Source: an uncultured Myxococcales bacterium (GTDB lineage Bacteria; Myxococcota_A; UBA9042). Taken from it: a DNA stretch of 37,397 bases. The position numbers were made by a program, and so were the translations under genes. Shown piece by piece: positions 1-9,808 of this stretch; within the stretch, counting starts at the first letter, position 1; each line of letters opens with the position of its first letter. The stretch spans positions 1 through 37,397 of the forward strand of contig CAIPXZ010000554.1 in NCBI GenBank assembly GCA_903869075.1, given 5' to 3'. The notes beneath the pieces were generated by a model. It was not told the DNA's origin. It saw nothing but the letters and a program-made list of their open reading frames with translations, and ran no database searches.

Positions 1-1
1 G

Positions 2-82
2 ATTCCCGATGGTTTCGTCCGGCGCGGCCAGGTCAAGGCGATGCACGAGATGATTGGCAAAATGCGGACGGCGCTGAAGTAG
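2..82 (+). CDS. C-terminal end of an unidentified protein (5' truncated)
   Basis: An open frame enters from the left edge and ends at a TAG at 80-82, giving 26 residues (IPDGFVRRGQVKAMHEMIGK and six more). The piece is basic and looks helical. It is too short to assign to a family. It is followed by 62 bases without a gene before the next start. That gap contains the 8-base palindrome ATGCGCAT near 123 and the ribosome-binding site of the next gene, but no T-rich terminator. Confidence 0.6.
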   Translation: MPDGFVRRGQVKAMHEMIGKMRTALK

Positions 83-144
83 CGATTTCGCGACAACAGT
101 TCTACGCTTTCGTGACGCGCTGATGCGCATGCGTCCGGAGGCCC

Positions 145-1119
145 ATGAACCGTTCCAGCTTTGGCGTCCTCGCCGCCGCCGTACTCGCCGCTTGTGGCAC
201 AACGACGTCGAACCCCAGCGACAGCAGCGGCACCACTGACATCGGTGACAGCGACACCGCCGTCGACACCGCCAGCGACGCCACCACGACCGCCGCGCCG
301 ACGTGGCGGGATTCCTTGAAGATTTGCTGGACCGACCTCAGCTGCAAGCGCGCGTTCGTCATCAGCCACGGCGGCGACTGGAGCATCAACGACTTTCCGT
401 ACGACTCGCCCGGCGCCTTCCACCGCGCCGCCGACAAGGGCGCCGACGGCATCAAGACCGACGTGCATGTGACAAAGGACAACGTCGCTGTCGTCGCGCA
501 TTCCAGCCCGATTGAGACGTGGGAATCGACGGAGTGCGCCGGCAAGCTCATCCAGGAAATGACCGCCGACGAGGTGACGGCGTGCCACCTGTTCCCATCG
601 ACGACCGAGACGTACCAGCGGCTGGATACGGTGCTGGAGTGGGCGCGCGGCAAGGTCATCATCATGCTGACGGTGAAGGAGTCGGTGGATTTTCCCATGG
701 CGATTCAGACGGTTACCGAGCACAACGCGCTGGATTACGTGTTCCTGGAGATCGGCATCGCCGACTTGCAGGAGGCGGTGACCCCGGCGACGAACTGGCA
801 GCAGGCTTGGTACAACGTGCAGACGGACAGCCCGGCGGATGTGGACACAGTGATTGGGCTGAAGAATCCGCACACGGCGTTCATCGAGGTCGACGTGAAG
901 TATCAGGAAGCGCAGAACGCCACCATGGCGGATTTGTTGAGCAAAAAGATCCACCCGACGGGCATCCGCGGCTTTGTCTCGACCATCAACCTGCCGTTGG
1001 CGACCGACCACCAGGCGCTGTGGGATGCCGGCTTTGACGTCATCATGACCTACAACCTCGACAACGCGCTTGTGGCCCGCAAGGCCGTCAACGCCGCGCG
1101 CGGCATCACGCCGAACTAG
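145..1119 (+). CDS. Lipoprotein with a divergent glycerophosphodiester phosphodiesterase (GDPD) fold
   Basis: 324 residues. The start is chosen for the GGAGG at 136-140 and for the lipoprotein signal MNRSSFGVLAAAVLAAC, with lipobox LAAC (Cys17). An Asp/Ser/Thr-rich linker follows (about 20-50). Residues 70-320 resemble GDPD barrels: VISHGGDW (His75), GADGIKTDVHVTKD (Asp106) and VVAHSS (His119) line up with the family motif HR-(x)n-ExD-(x)n-H. The Arg after the first His is Gly76 and the metal-binding Glu is Lys104, so ordinary glycerophosphodiester hydrolysis is doubtful. It may be a relative acting on another phosphodiester, or a non-catalytic binding protein. The residue after Cys17 is Gly, so outer-membrane sorting is expected. 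It stands alone: the next gene has its own promoter 114 bases downstream. Confidence 0.8.
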   Translation: MNRSSFGVLAAAVLAACGTTTSNPSDSSGTTDIGDSDTAVDTASDATTTAAPTWRDSLKICWTDLSCKRAFVISHGGDWSINDFPYDSPGAFHRAADKGADGIKTDVHVTKDNVAVVAHSSPIETWESTECAGKLIQEMTADEVTACHLFPSTTETYQRLDTVLEWARGKVIIMLTVKESVDFPMAIQTVTEHNALDYVFLEIGIADLQEAVTPATNWQQAWYNVQTDSPADVDTVIGLKNPHTAFIEVDVKYQEAQNATMADLLSKKIHPTGIRGFVSTINLPLATDHQALWDAGFDVIMTYNLDNALVARKAVNAARGITPN

Positions 1120-1143
1120 CCCAGCTGCGCGCGCAGTCGCGGC

Positions 1144-1165
1144 GGTTGCGGAATTTTCCGCAGCC
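1144..1165. promoter_or_regulatory. Inverted repeat, candidate enhancer (activator) site for the sigma-54 promoter of ppsA
   Basis: TGCGGAA-TT-TTCCGCA (1147-1162) is a perfect 7+7 inverted repeat, extended by GGT/GCC with one G-T pair. Its centre lies about 105 bases upstream of the predicted transcription start, where bacterial enhancer-binding proteins usually bind. A second perfect 12-base palindrome, CTGCGCGCGCAG, lies at 1125-1136. No T-run follows either, so they are not obvious terminators. The activator role is inferred from position only. Confidence 0.4.
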
Positions 1166-1232
1166 ACGGCCGGAGGCGACGAGCTGACCGCGACAACTTT
1201 CTAAGATTCCTTGATTTTTTCTCATCGACCGG

Positions 1233-1249
1233 CTGGCACGGAGCTTGCA
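1233..1249 (+). promoter_or_regulatory. Sigma-54 (RpoN) -24/-12 promoter of the PEP synthase gene
   Basis: CTGGCACGGAGCTTGCA matches every position of the consensus YTGGCACGRNNNTTGCW, with the invariant GG and GC 12 bases apart. Transcription should start near 1260, leaving an untranslated leader of about 93 bases before the ATG at 1353. Such promoters are silent without an ATP-dependent activator, so the downstream gene is probably switched on by a specific signal. Confidence 0.85.
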
Positions 1250-1352
1250 CCCTTGCGCGTGAACCGCGGCATGACGCCGACGGTAGCGGATCGGCGCGCC
1301 CACCTCGCAGGCTCTCGGCGGGTGCGTGCGCCACACTGCAAGGAGCTCCACC

Positions 1353-3791
<2,439 letters not shown>

Positions 3792-3818
3792 CGGCCAATG
3801 ACCGCGGTGGCGGTGGCC

Positions 3819-3859
3819 AAAAATGCCACAGGCCGCCGCGGTGTGGTCGCGACGGCCTG
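3819..3859 (-). terminator. Rho-independent terminator of module A
   Basis: On the minus strand, CAGGCCGTCGCG pairs with CGCGGCGGCCTG (12 base pairs, one T-G wobble) around a 7-base loop. Five bases later comes TTTTT (AAAAA at 3819-3823 on the plus strand). The stem is identical in sequence to the one at 13248-13290. It closes the minus-strand gene at 3882-4148. The stem could also form in the ppsA transcript, but no T-run follows it on that side. Confidence 0.8.
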
Positions 3860-3881
3860 GGCGCCTGGCGAATGCGCCGGG

Positions 3882-4148
3882 CTACTGGTTGGCCTTGCGC
3901 TTGGCCGTCTGCTGCGCCTGCGGCTGCGTGGCGTCTTTGAGCGCGTTGACAATCGCGCCCGGCGCCGGATTCGCGGTCTGCGGCAGGTCCAGCGGCTGCT
4001 GCGTCAGGTTCGCCGTGGTGTTGGCGCGGAAAGCGGTCTTCTCGATGACCATCAGCACGCCAACGAACGCCAGACCGACGAAGAGGATGATGCCCGGGGC
4101 GAAGAACAACATGCTGAGAACGAGTTGCGCAGTGTAGTTGGTATCCAT
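3882..4148 (-). CDS. Small single-span membrane protein, paralogue of the one at 13308-13574
   Basis: 88 residues, family not recognised. A short polar N-terminus (MDTNYTAQ) precedes one hydrophobic segment at about 9-33 (FFAPGIILFVGLAFVGVLMV), then a polar tail containing NPAPGAIVNALKDA and a basic C-terminus. The ATG has GGAGG ten bases upstream. The paralogue at 13308-13574 is also exactly 88 residues and shares MDTxYTxQ, LFFAPGxILFxGLAFVGxLM and NPAPGxIVxALK. An inner-membrane protein with a soluble tail, perhaps a small subunit or regulator, is the most that can be said. The duplicated leader, operator-like element and terminator argue strongly that both copies are real and share a control. 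Confidence 0.85.
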   Translation of the reverse strand: MDTNYTAQLVLSMLFFAPGIILFVGLAFVGVLMVIEKTAFRANTTANLTQQPLDLPQTANPAPGAIVNALKDATQPQAQQTAKRKANQ

Positions 4149-4183
4149 GACGAGCCTCCAAAGTTATCCCTGCCGCGTGGTTT

Positions 4184-4239
4184 CTGCCGCCGTTCTTCGG
4201 TGGCCGCCAGCGGACTTCCTGATACACAAGGTACGCGCC
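4184..4239 (-). promoter_or_regulatory. 56-base leader block identical to module B
   Basis: This untranslated block starts 36 bases from the ATG of the small gene and is base-for-base identical to 13609-13664, although the adjoining genes differ at many positions. On the minus strand it can fold GCCACCG-AAGAA-CGGCGGC (one mismatch). It also lies within a possible short upstream reading frame beginning MLRSxxGAYLVYQEVRW. It could be a structured RNA leader, a leader peptide or a long protein-binding site. Confidence 0.6.
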
Positions 4240-4288
4240 GTCCCCCGATCGCAACATTGCGTGCCATCGCCAAAATCACCGCGCTGTC

Positions 4289-4318
4289 GCACCAATTTGC
4301 ACTGGTACGTTTGCACCA
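4289..4318. promoter_or_regulatory. 30-base operator-like element shared with module B
   Basis: The element begins GCACCAATTTGC and ends TTTGCACCA. It matches 27 of 30 positions at 13714-13743 and sits the same distance (about 140 bases) from the small gene's ATG in both copies. It contains half-sites of the type TGGTGC/GCACCA arranged as inverted and direct repeats. It lies between divergent genes (minus 3882-4148, plus 4352-4672) and could serve both. No sigma factor consensus is clear here. Confidence 0.5.
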
Positions 4319-4351
4319 TGGCGCGCGCAGGCGCGCCCGGAGATCCAGCCG

Positions 4352-4672
4352 ATGACCCCTGAAGAACAGCAGATTGCCGAGCGAATTCAATCTCTTGTCG
4401 CCGTCGACTTGCGGCAGATGCCGCCGCAGCTGCGCGCGTGGGCGGAGCAGCATCTGGTGGAGCCGCGGCCGACGACCCGTGTTCACATCACCGACGAGCT
4501 GACCCTTCCGCTCTGGCTCGTGACCGACCACACCGGCGTAAACGACGCCGCCTGCCGCGTCGTCTACCAACCAGACGAAGACGTTTTTGGCTTGGACACC
4601 TGCCTGCCCGATGGCACCAAACGTTTCATGGGCTTGTACGGCAGCTTCGCCGAGTCCGTCGAGAACATGTAG
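4352..4672 (+). CDS. Small hypothetical protein
   Basis: 106 residues, family not recognised. The N-terminal third looks helical and charged (MTPEEQQIAERIQSL). The remainder looks like a compact beta-rich fold (RVHITDELTLPLWLVTDHTG, then CRVVYQPDEDVFGLDTCLPDG). It has no signal peptide or membrane span, so it is probably cytoplasmic. The ATG has GGAG about 11 bases upstream. It is divergent from the module A gene and starts 34 bases beyond the shared operator-like element. No other frame in this interval has a convincing start and a plausible protein. Confidence 0.65.
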   Translation: MTPEEQQIAERIQSLVAVDLRQMPPQLRAWAEQHLVEPRPTTRVHITDELTLPLWLVTDHTGVNDAACRVVYQPDEDVFGLDTCLPDGTKRFMGLYGSFAESVENM

Positions 4673-4767
4673 CGGCGCGGCGCACACAATTATGCGTCAA
4701 CTTGCGCGCGGGGATTGCGCTCCCGATCGGCGTTTGGCATGTTCCAAGACGGGCCCGCCGCGGGCCG

Positions 4768-7068
4768 ATGCGGTTCGCCATCATGCGCGTGTTCTCCTGG
4801 GCGGCTTGCACAGCCGCGGCTCTGCTCTGTCTGCCGTCCTGCGCGTCGGGCGGCAAACACACGTCCGTGGACCCGGGCGCGGCCGGCTGCGTCTCGACGC
4901 GGACGTTCTTTGAGCAGCAAGTCTGGGACGCCTTCATGGCCGACAACTGCGCCGGCTGCCATAACCCGCAAGGCGTGGCGCGCAACACCCAACTTGTGCT
5001 GCAGGGCAACAGCACGCCGGGGAACATCGACGCGAATCTCGCCGTCGTCGCCAAGCTGGCGCTTGTCACGGTGCAGGGCGAGCCGCTGCTGCTGCGCAAG
5101 GCGCGCGGCGATCTGGACCACGGCGGCGGCGTGCGGCTGACGACGGACAGCGATGGCTACAAGGCGCTGGCGGCGCTCATCGACCGCGTGCAGAACCCGG
5201 TGCCGTGCACGGATGCGCCGGCGAGCAGCGCGCTGGCGGCACGCGTGACCCTGCTGGATGCGACGACCTCGCTGCGGCGGCTGACGCTGACGCTGGCGCG
5301 GCGCCTGCCGACCGACGCCGAGCTGCAAGCCGTGGCCACGGGCGATGAAGCGGCGCTGCCCGGGCTTGTGGACGCGATGCTCAACGAGGAAGGCTTCTAC
5401 CAGCGCATGGCGACATTTTGGGACGACAAGCTGCTGACCGGCCGCTACATGGGCGGCTCGAGCGCCATCAACCTGCTGGACGGCACCGATTACCCGCAGC
5501 ACAACTGGGTCAACGACGCCAAGCTGGAGCCGGACGACAACCTGCGCAAGCTCGGCCAGAGCGTCGTCAACACCGCGCTGGCGCATGAGCCGCTGGTGCT
5601 GCTGGCGCACGTGCTGCGCGAGCACCGCTCGTTTGCGGAAGTGCTGACGGCGAACTACCTGTACGAGGATCCGCTGACGGCGCGGGCGTACGGCGTGACC
5701 ACCGGTTTTGCCAACCCGGCGGACCCTGCAGAGCTGCACGAGATCCAGGTGCCGGGCATCCCGCACACCGGCGTGCTGACGACAGCGGCGTTCCTCAACC
5801 GCTTCACGACGACGCCGACCAACCGCAATCGCCACCGCGCGCGTACGGTTTTTGACCTGTTCCTGGCGACGGACATCCTGAAGCTCGGCCAGCGGCCAAT
5901 CGACCCGACGCAGGTGACCGACCACACGCCGACGCTCTTCAACGCCGACTGCACCGTGTGCCACACCGTGATGGAACCAGTCGCCGGCACGTTCCAGAAC
6001 TGGGACGACAAAGGCCGCTACCGGCCGCCCAAGGACGGCTGGTATCCGGACATGTGGCCGCCGGGCTTTGGCCAGACCGAGCTGCCGGCCGCCGATCGGC
6101 CGCACGCGCTGCAGTGGCTGGCGCAGGCGGTCGTCGCCGATGACCGCTTTGCCATGGGCGCGGTGAACGTGCTTGTGGAGGGCCTGCTGGGCCGCAAGCC
6201 GCTGCCGGCGCCGGCGACGGACGACCCGGCGTTCGCAGTGAAAAAGTTGGCGTGGGATCTGGAACAAGTGGAGCTGGCGGCCGCCGCCGACGCCATGCGC
6301 GGCAACCAGCTGGAGCTGCGCGCGGCGGTCAAGCACTTGGTGCTGTCGCCGCTGTTCCGCGTTGGTGGCGTGGCGCCGGATGCCTCGGATGACGAGCGCG
6401 CGGCGGTGGCGCTGATCGGCGGCGATCGCTGGCTGACGCCGGAGGAGCTGGACGTCAAAGTGCAGGCGACCATCGGCAACGTCTGGCCGCGCTGGGACGG
6501 CAAGAGCTGGTTGCTGAACGATTACAAGCTTTTGTACGGCGGAATCGACGGCGACAACGTGACGGCGCGGGTGCGGTCGCCCAACGGCGTGATGCTGGCG
6601 ATCGTCAAGCGGATGGGCAATGAGATGGCCTGCAAGTTCGTGACCGCGGACTTTACCCGCGCCAAGGACAAGCGCCGGCTGTTCCCGCTGGTGGAGCACA
6701 CATATTCGCCGGAGGACGCCAACGGCTTTGCCATCACCCAGGCGCAGACAGCGATTCGTCAGAATATCCAACACTTGCACGCGCTGCTGCTCGGCGAGAC
6801 GCTGCAGCTGGGCGACGATGAGCTGGAGCGGACGTGGCAGCTGTTCCTCGAGACGTGGCGCGAAGGCCAGGCGGCGGTGGCGCTGGGTAGCAAGAACGGC
6901 GGCGAGGATCCGTGGCTGAACGGCAACTGCGCCGCGCACACCGATCCAGACACCGGCGCGACGCTGGACGACGCCCACAAGATTGAGCAGGACCCGAACT
7001 ACGTGCTGCGGTCGTGGATGGCCGTGGTGAGTTACCTGATGCAGGACGCGCGGTTCCTGCACCAATGA
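4768..7068 (+). CDS. Di-heme-motif lipoprotein of the DUF1549/DUF1588 (planctomycete-type cytochrome) class
   Basis: 766 residues from the ATG at 4768; a second ATG at 4783 is equally possible, and neither has a strong ribosome-binding site. A lipoprotein signal ends in LPSC (Cys25). The first c-type heme motif is CAGCH (61-65), in a region like small planctomycete cytochromes. LRRLTLTLARRLPTDAEL and FYQRMATFWDDKLL resemble DUF1549. GIPHTGVLTTAAFLNRF with CTVCH (395-399) and GTFQNWDDKGRY resembles DUF1588. Family labels are from memory of motifs. It is probably an outer-membrane-anchored periplasmic or surface protein. The DUF1501 gene follows after 12 bases, the usual partner arrangement, so the two likely work together in oxidation or polymer processing; the substrate is unknown. 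Confidence 0.85.
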   Translation: MRFAIMRVFSWAACTAAALLCLPSCASGGKHTSVDPGAAGCVSTRTFFEQQVWDAFMADNCAGCHNPQGVARNTQLVLQGNSTPGNIDANLAVVAKLALVTVQGEPLLLRKARGDLDHGGGVRLTTDSDGYKALAALIDRVQNPVPCTDAPASSALAARVTLLDATTSLRRLTLTLARRLPTDAELQAVATGDEAALPGLVDAMLNEEGFYQRMATFWDDKLLTGRYMGGSSAINLLDGTDYPQHNWVNDAKLEPDDNLRKLGQSVVNTALAHEPLVLLAHVLREHRSFAEVLTANYLYEDPLTARAYGVTTGFANPADPAELHEIQVPGIPHTGVLTTAAFLNRFTTTPTNRNRHRARTVFDLFLATDILKLGQRPIDPTQVTDHTPTLFNADCTVCHTVMEPVAGTFQNWDDKGRYRPPKDGWYPDMWPPGFGQTELPAADRPHALQWLAQAVVADDRFAMGAVNVLVEGLLGRKPLPAPATDDPAFAVKKLAWDLEQVELAAAADAMRGNQLELRAAVKHLVLSPLFRVGGVAPDASDDERAAVALIGGDRWLTPEELDVKVQATIGNVWPRWDGKSWLLNDYKLLYGGIDGDNVTARVRSPNGVMLAIVKRMGNEMACKFVTADFTRAKDKRRLFPLVEHTYSPEDANGFAITQAQTAIRQNIQHLHALLLGETLQLGDDELERTWQLFLETWREGQAAVALGSKNGGEDPWLNGNCAAHTDPDTGATLDDAHKIEQDPNYVLRSWMAVVSYLMQDARFLHQ

Positions 7069-7080
7069 CCGGAGCTGAAC

Positions 7081-8340
7081 ATGCATCGCCGTGATTTTTT
7101 GCATCTGGCCGGGCTGACGGGGCTGACGCTGCTCGTGCCGTCCGTGGCGCGGCGCAGCTGGGCAGGCAGCCCGGCGGCGGACAGCACGCGGTTGTGGGTC
7201 TTCGTGCACGCCGGCGGCGGCTGGGATCCGACGCTACTGTGCGATCCCAAAGGCCAAACCAGCGCCGACGATCCCAACGCCGTCGACCACTACGACGCGG
7301 CAACCATCGCCAGCTACGGCAACCTGCGGTGCGCGCCGCTGCCCAAAGTACAGGCATTTTTTGCGGCGCATGGCGACAAAGTGCTGGTGCTGAACGGCGT
7401 GGACACGCAGACCAACAGCCACGACGCCGGCACGCGCTTCACCTGGTCCGGCCACCTGAACGAAGGCTGGCCGTGCCTGGCGGCGCTGATCGCGGCGCAG
7501 ACAGCGCCGGATCGCGCACTTGCGTTTGTCAGCTACGGCGGCTACGACGACACGGAAGGCGTGGCGCCGCTGACGCGCCTGGGCTCGCCTGACACGTTTG
7601 CCCGGCTGGCCAAGCCGGAATTCTTTGACCCGACGCAGCCGGCGCGCTTTCACACCGAAGCGACGACAGCGCGCATCGAGGCCGCGGCGCAAGCCCGGCT
7701 GCAGGCGATGGCCAACCGGCCGATGTCGCCGCGCGCGCACGCCAACGCCGCCGCGCTCTACGCGCTGCGGACCGGCGACAACGACCTGGGCCAGCTGATC
7801 AGCGCGCTGCCGGCCAAGCTGGACCCGGATCCGCTCAAGCAGCAGGCGCAGCTGATCGTCGCCGGCTTCCAATCCGGGCTGGCGGTGTCCGCCAACATGA
7901 CGCGCGGCGGTTTTGACACCCACGGCGATCACGACGCCAACCACATCCCCGCCATGGAGAACCTCATGGAATCCGTGGGCTTTTTGTGGGACACGGCGGT
8001 CAGCGCCGGCATCGCCGATCGCCTGACGGTCGTCGTCGGCTCAGACTTTGGCCGCACGCCGCTCTACAACGCCGGCAAGGGCAAGGACCACTGGAGCATC
8101 ACGTCCGTGCTGGCGATGGGCGCGGGCGTGACGGGCAACCGCGTCGTCGGCGCGACGACGCCGGACTTCCGCGCGCAGACCGTGAACCAGGCGACGCTGG
8201 CGCTGGACCCGGCGGGCGTGCGGCTGACGCCGGGGATGGTGCACCGCTCGCTGCGGCAGCTCGCTGGGCTGGAAGGCACGCAGTGGGCGGCGAAATTCCC
8301 GATTTCCGACCCGCTGTTGCCGCAGCTGCTCGGCGGTTGA
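7081..8340 (+). CDS. DUF1501 family protein exported by Tat
   Basis: 419 residues. The N-terminus MHRRDFLHLAGLTGLTLLV carries the Tat pattern RRxFL, so it is exported folded. The rest fits DUF1501 (alkaline phosphatase/sulfatase-like fold): LWVFVHAGGGWDPT near 30, SGHLNEGWP, GGFDTHGDHD at about 278 and VVVGSDFGRTP at about 318, with His and Asp residues placed like the metal ligands of that superfamily. CGGAG precedes the ATG. It is co-transcribed with the di-heme lipoprotein 12 bases upstream. It ends only 3 bases from the stop of the convergent radical SAM gene. DUF1501 function is not established; exported hydrolase is the usual guess. Confidence 0.88.
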   Translation: MHRRDFLHLAGLTGLTLLVPSVARRSWAGSPAADSTRLWVFVHAGGGWDPTLLCDPKGQTSADDPNAVDHYDAATIASYGNLRCAPLPKVQAFFAAHGDKVLVLNGVDTQTNSHDAGTRFTWSGHLNEGWPCLAALIAAQTAPDRALAFVSYGGYDDTEGVAPLTRLGSPDTFARLAKPEFFDPTQPARFHTEATTARIEAAAQARLQAMANRPMSPRAHANAAALYALRTGDNDLGQLISALPAKLDPDPLKQQAQLIVAGFQSGLAVSANMTRGGFDTHGDHDANHIPAMENLMESVGFLWDTAVSAGIADRLTVVVGSDFGRTPLYNAGKGKDHWSITSVLAMGAGVTGNRVVGATTPDFRAQTVNQATLALDPAGVRLTPGMVHRSLRQLAGLEGTQWAAKFPISDPLLPQLLGG

Positions 8341-8343
8341 CGG

Positions 8344-9582
8344 CTACTCGCGGCCCTGCACCGCCGCCACGAGCTGCCGCGCCAGGCGGATCTCGTCCGC
8401 GGCGTGGTACGGCCCCGCCAGCGTGATGTTGAGCGTCGCGGTGCGGGCAAACGCCGGGAATGCGTCATCGCGCGGCCGCACTTGCAGCGTCAGTGGCCGC
8501 GGCAGCTGCGGGCTCGTCAGATGCACGGTCGTGAAGCCGCTGCGCCGCTCGGTGCCGGTGATGGTCCACTCGCCCGCCGGCGCCGCCAGCAGCGTCTGCA
8601 GGTCGGCGCTCTGCGCACCGTTCGCCAGCGCCAGCGCCGCCCCCGTCACCGGCACGAATTCCTCCCAGCCGTAGCGCGCCACGTACGCCGGCGGCACGCC
8701 ATCGCAGGCGCCGCGCAGCGCACAGGTCGCGCACTGGGGGCCAAAATCGAAGCCGCGTTCCGCTGGCCGCGCCGGCGCGTCGGGCTGCCGCGCTTCAGCG
8801 AGGTGAAACGCCTCGCGCAGGCCAAAATAGTCGACCGCCAGCTTGCCCGCGACCTGGCACAGCGGCAGCTCGCTGACAAATATCGGCGCCGTCTTGACCG
8901 CCGGCAGGCAGCGCTGCAGTTGCGCGACGATGGCGCTGTAGCGCACCGCCGTCTCGTCGGCATGGCGCTCCGCCAGCGCGGTCAGGAAGACGCAGTTCAG
9001 GCCGTACGCGTCCGGCTGCAGTCCAAGGATAAAAGGGATGATATCGGGCAGTTCGCTCACATTGTGCGCCGTCACCGTCGTGTGCAGGTGCAGCGTCAGC
9101 CGCGGATCGCGCCCGCGCGCCGCCAGCACTGCGCGCACGCCCGCGAGCTGGTCGGCAAAGCTGCCCCGCCGCCGCGCCATGCGGTCGTGCAGCGCCGGCG
9201 TGTGCGCGTGCAGGGAAATCTGGATGCGGTTGATGCCGGCCGCCAGCAGCCGCGCCAGCAGGTCGCCGCGCCCCAGCAGCCGGCCATTTGTCACGACCGA
9301 GATAATCGGGTAGCCCAGCTCGCGCGCCCAGGACGCCCACAGCGGCAGGTGCGGGTTGAGCGTCGGCTCGTGCGCGGTGAATTCAACACAACCCAAGCCG
9401 ACATTTTGCTCGAGCAGGTGCCGCACATACGGCGGGTCGAGGCTGGCGCCATGCACGCCGGTGCCGTAGTCGCAGCAGAAAATGCAGTCGTTTTGGCACA
9501 TGAAGCCGGTGCGCACGTGCAGCGTTCGCGTGCGGGCAAAGCCGTCTGGCCGGGGAACCGCACCTGCCGCATCGCCCGCCAT
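8344..9582 (-). CDS. Radical SAM protein with a C-terminal auxiliary-cluster-like Cys motif
   Basis: 412 residues from the ATG at 9582, which follows GAGGGCAGGGCC. An upstream in-frame ATG at 9681 would add a non-conserved, AT-rich-coded stretch. CQNDCIFC (Cys29, 33, 36) is the CxxxCxxC that binds the SAM-cleaving 4Fe-4S cluster. AHEPTLNPHL replaces the usual GGEPTL SAM-binding motif, and VVTNGRLL and IQISLHAHTP follow the barrel strands. Near residue 325, CATCALRGACDGVPPAYVARYGWEEF resembles SPASM/twitch-type tails that hold a second cluster. The last 100 residues look like a separate beta domain. No precursor peptide or pathway partner is adjacent, so the substrate is unknown. Its upstream region (9583-9808) is shared with the divergent DUF2330 operon. 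Confidence 0.88.
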   Translation of the reverse strand: MAGDAAGAVPRPDGFARTRTLHVRTGFMCQNDCIFCCDYGTGVHGASLDPPYVRHLLEQNVGLGCVEFTAHEPTLNPHLPLWASWARELGYPIISVVTNGRLLGRGDLLARLLAAGINRIQISLHAHTPALHDRMARRRGSFADQLAGVRAVLAARGRDPRLTLHLHTTVTAHNVSELPDIIPFILGLQPDAYGLNCVFLTALAERHADETAVRYSAIVAQLQRCLPAVKTAPIFVSELPLCQVAGKLAVDYFGLREAFHLAEARQPDAPARPAERGFDFGPQCATCALRGACDGVPPAYVARYGWEEFVPVTGAALALANGAQSADLQTLLAAPAGEWTITGTERRSGFTTVHLTSPQLPRPLTLQVRPRDDAFPAFARTATLNITLAGPYHAADEIRLARQLVAAVQGRE

Positions 9583-9730
9583 GGCCCTGCCCTCGCGTGG
9601 ACGCGGCCAAGTCGCTGCCGCGGCGGCAGTCTGTACCGGTCGTGCGGCAGCGTCAATTTCACATTTATCATGTATTTCCAATTACTTGCGAAGACAGCCA
9701 ACCGACCGCGCGGAAATGTGCCGCGCCGCC

Positions 9731-9759
9731 TTGACCCGACCCTGCGCGATGCGTAGCGT
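9731..9759 (+). promoter_or_regulatory. Possible sigma-70-type promoter of the DUF2330 operon
   Basis: TTGACC (9731-9736), a 17-base spacer and TAGCGT (9754-9759) lie about 50 bases upstream of the ATG at 9809. The -10 box is poor. The rest of the 226-base divergent gap holds an AT-rich island at about 9655-9690, which may contain the promoter of the minus-strand radical SAM gene, but no clear boxes were found. Confidence 0.3.
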
Positions 9760-9808
9760 GGCGGAAGACGCGGCCAAAGCCCGCACCGCCACCAGCCCAA
9801 GGACCGCC

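Larger units (their letters stand above)
3817..4320 (-). repeat. Module A: first copy of a duplicated ~500-base unit (operator, leader, small gene, terminator)
   Basis: Read on the minus strand, the unit consists of a 30-base operator-like element (4289-4318), CGCAA-TG-TTGCG (4251-4262), a 56-base leader block (4184-4239), the gene at 3882-4148 and its terminator. The same parts in the same order and spacing recur at 13246-13745. In both places a plus-strand gene is divergent from it (4352 and 13826), and it is convergent with the plus gene on its other side. The gene-free stretch 4149-4351 is filled by this shared upstream sequence. Confidence 0.85.

Noticed and set aside
4251-4267. Sigma-54-like sequence GGCACGCAATGTTGCG upstream of module A
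   Set aside because: The GG-GC spacing is one base too long, and the GG is not kept in module B (GCCACGCAATGTTGC), so it is not a -24/-12 promoter.
4438-4767. N-terminal extension of the di-heme lipoprotein to 4438
   Set aside because: It overlaps the 4352-4672 gene, is Arg-rich, and would bury the lipoprotein signal that starts at 4768 or 4783.
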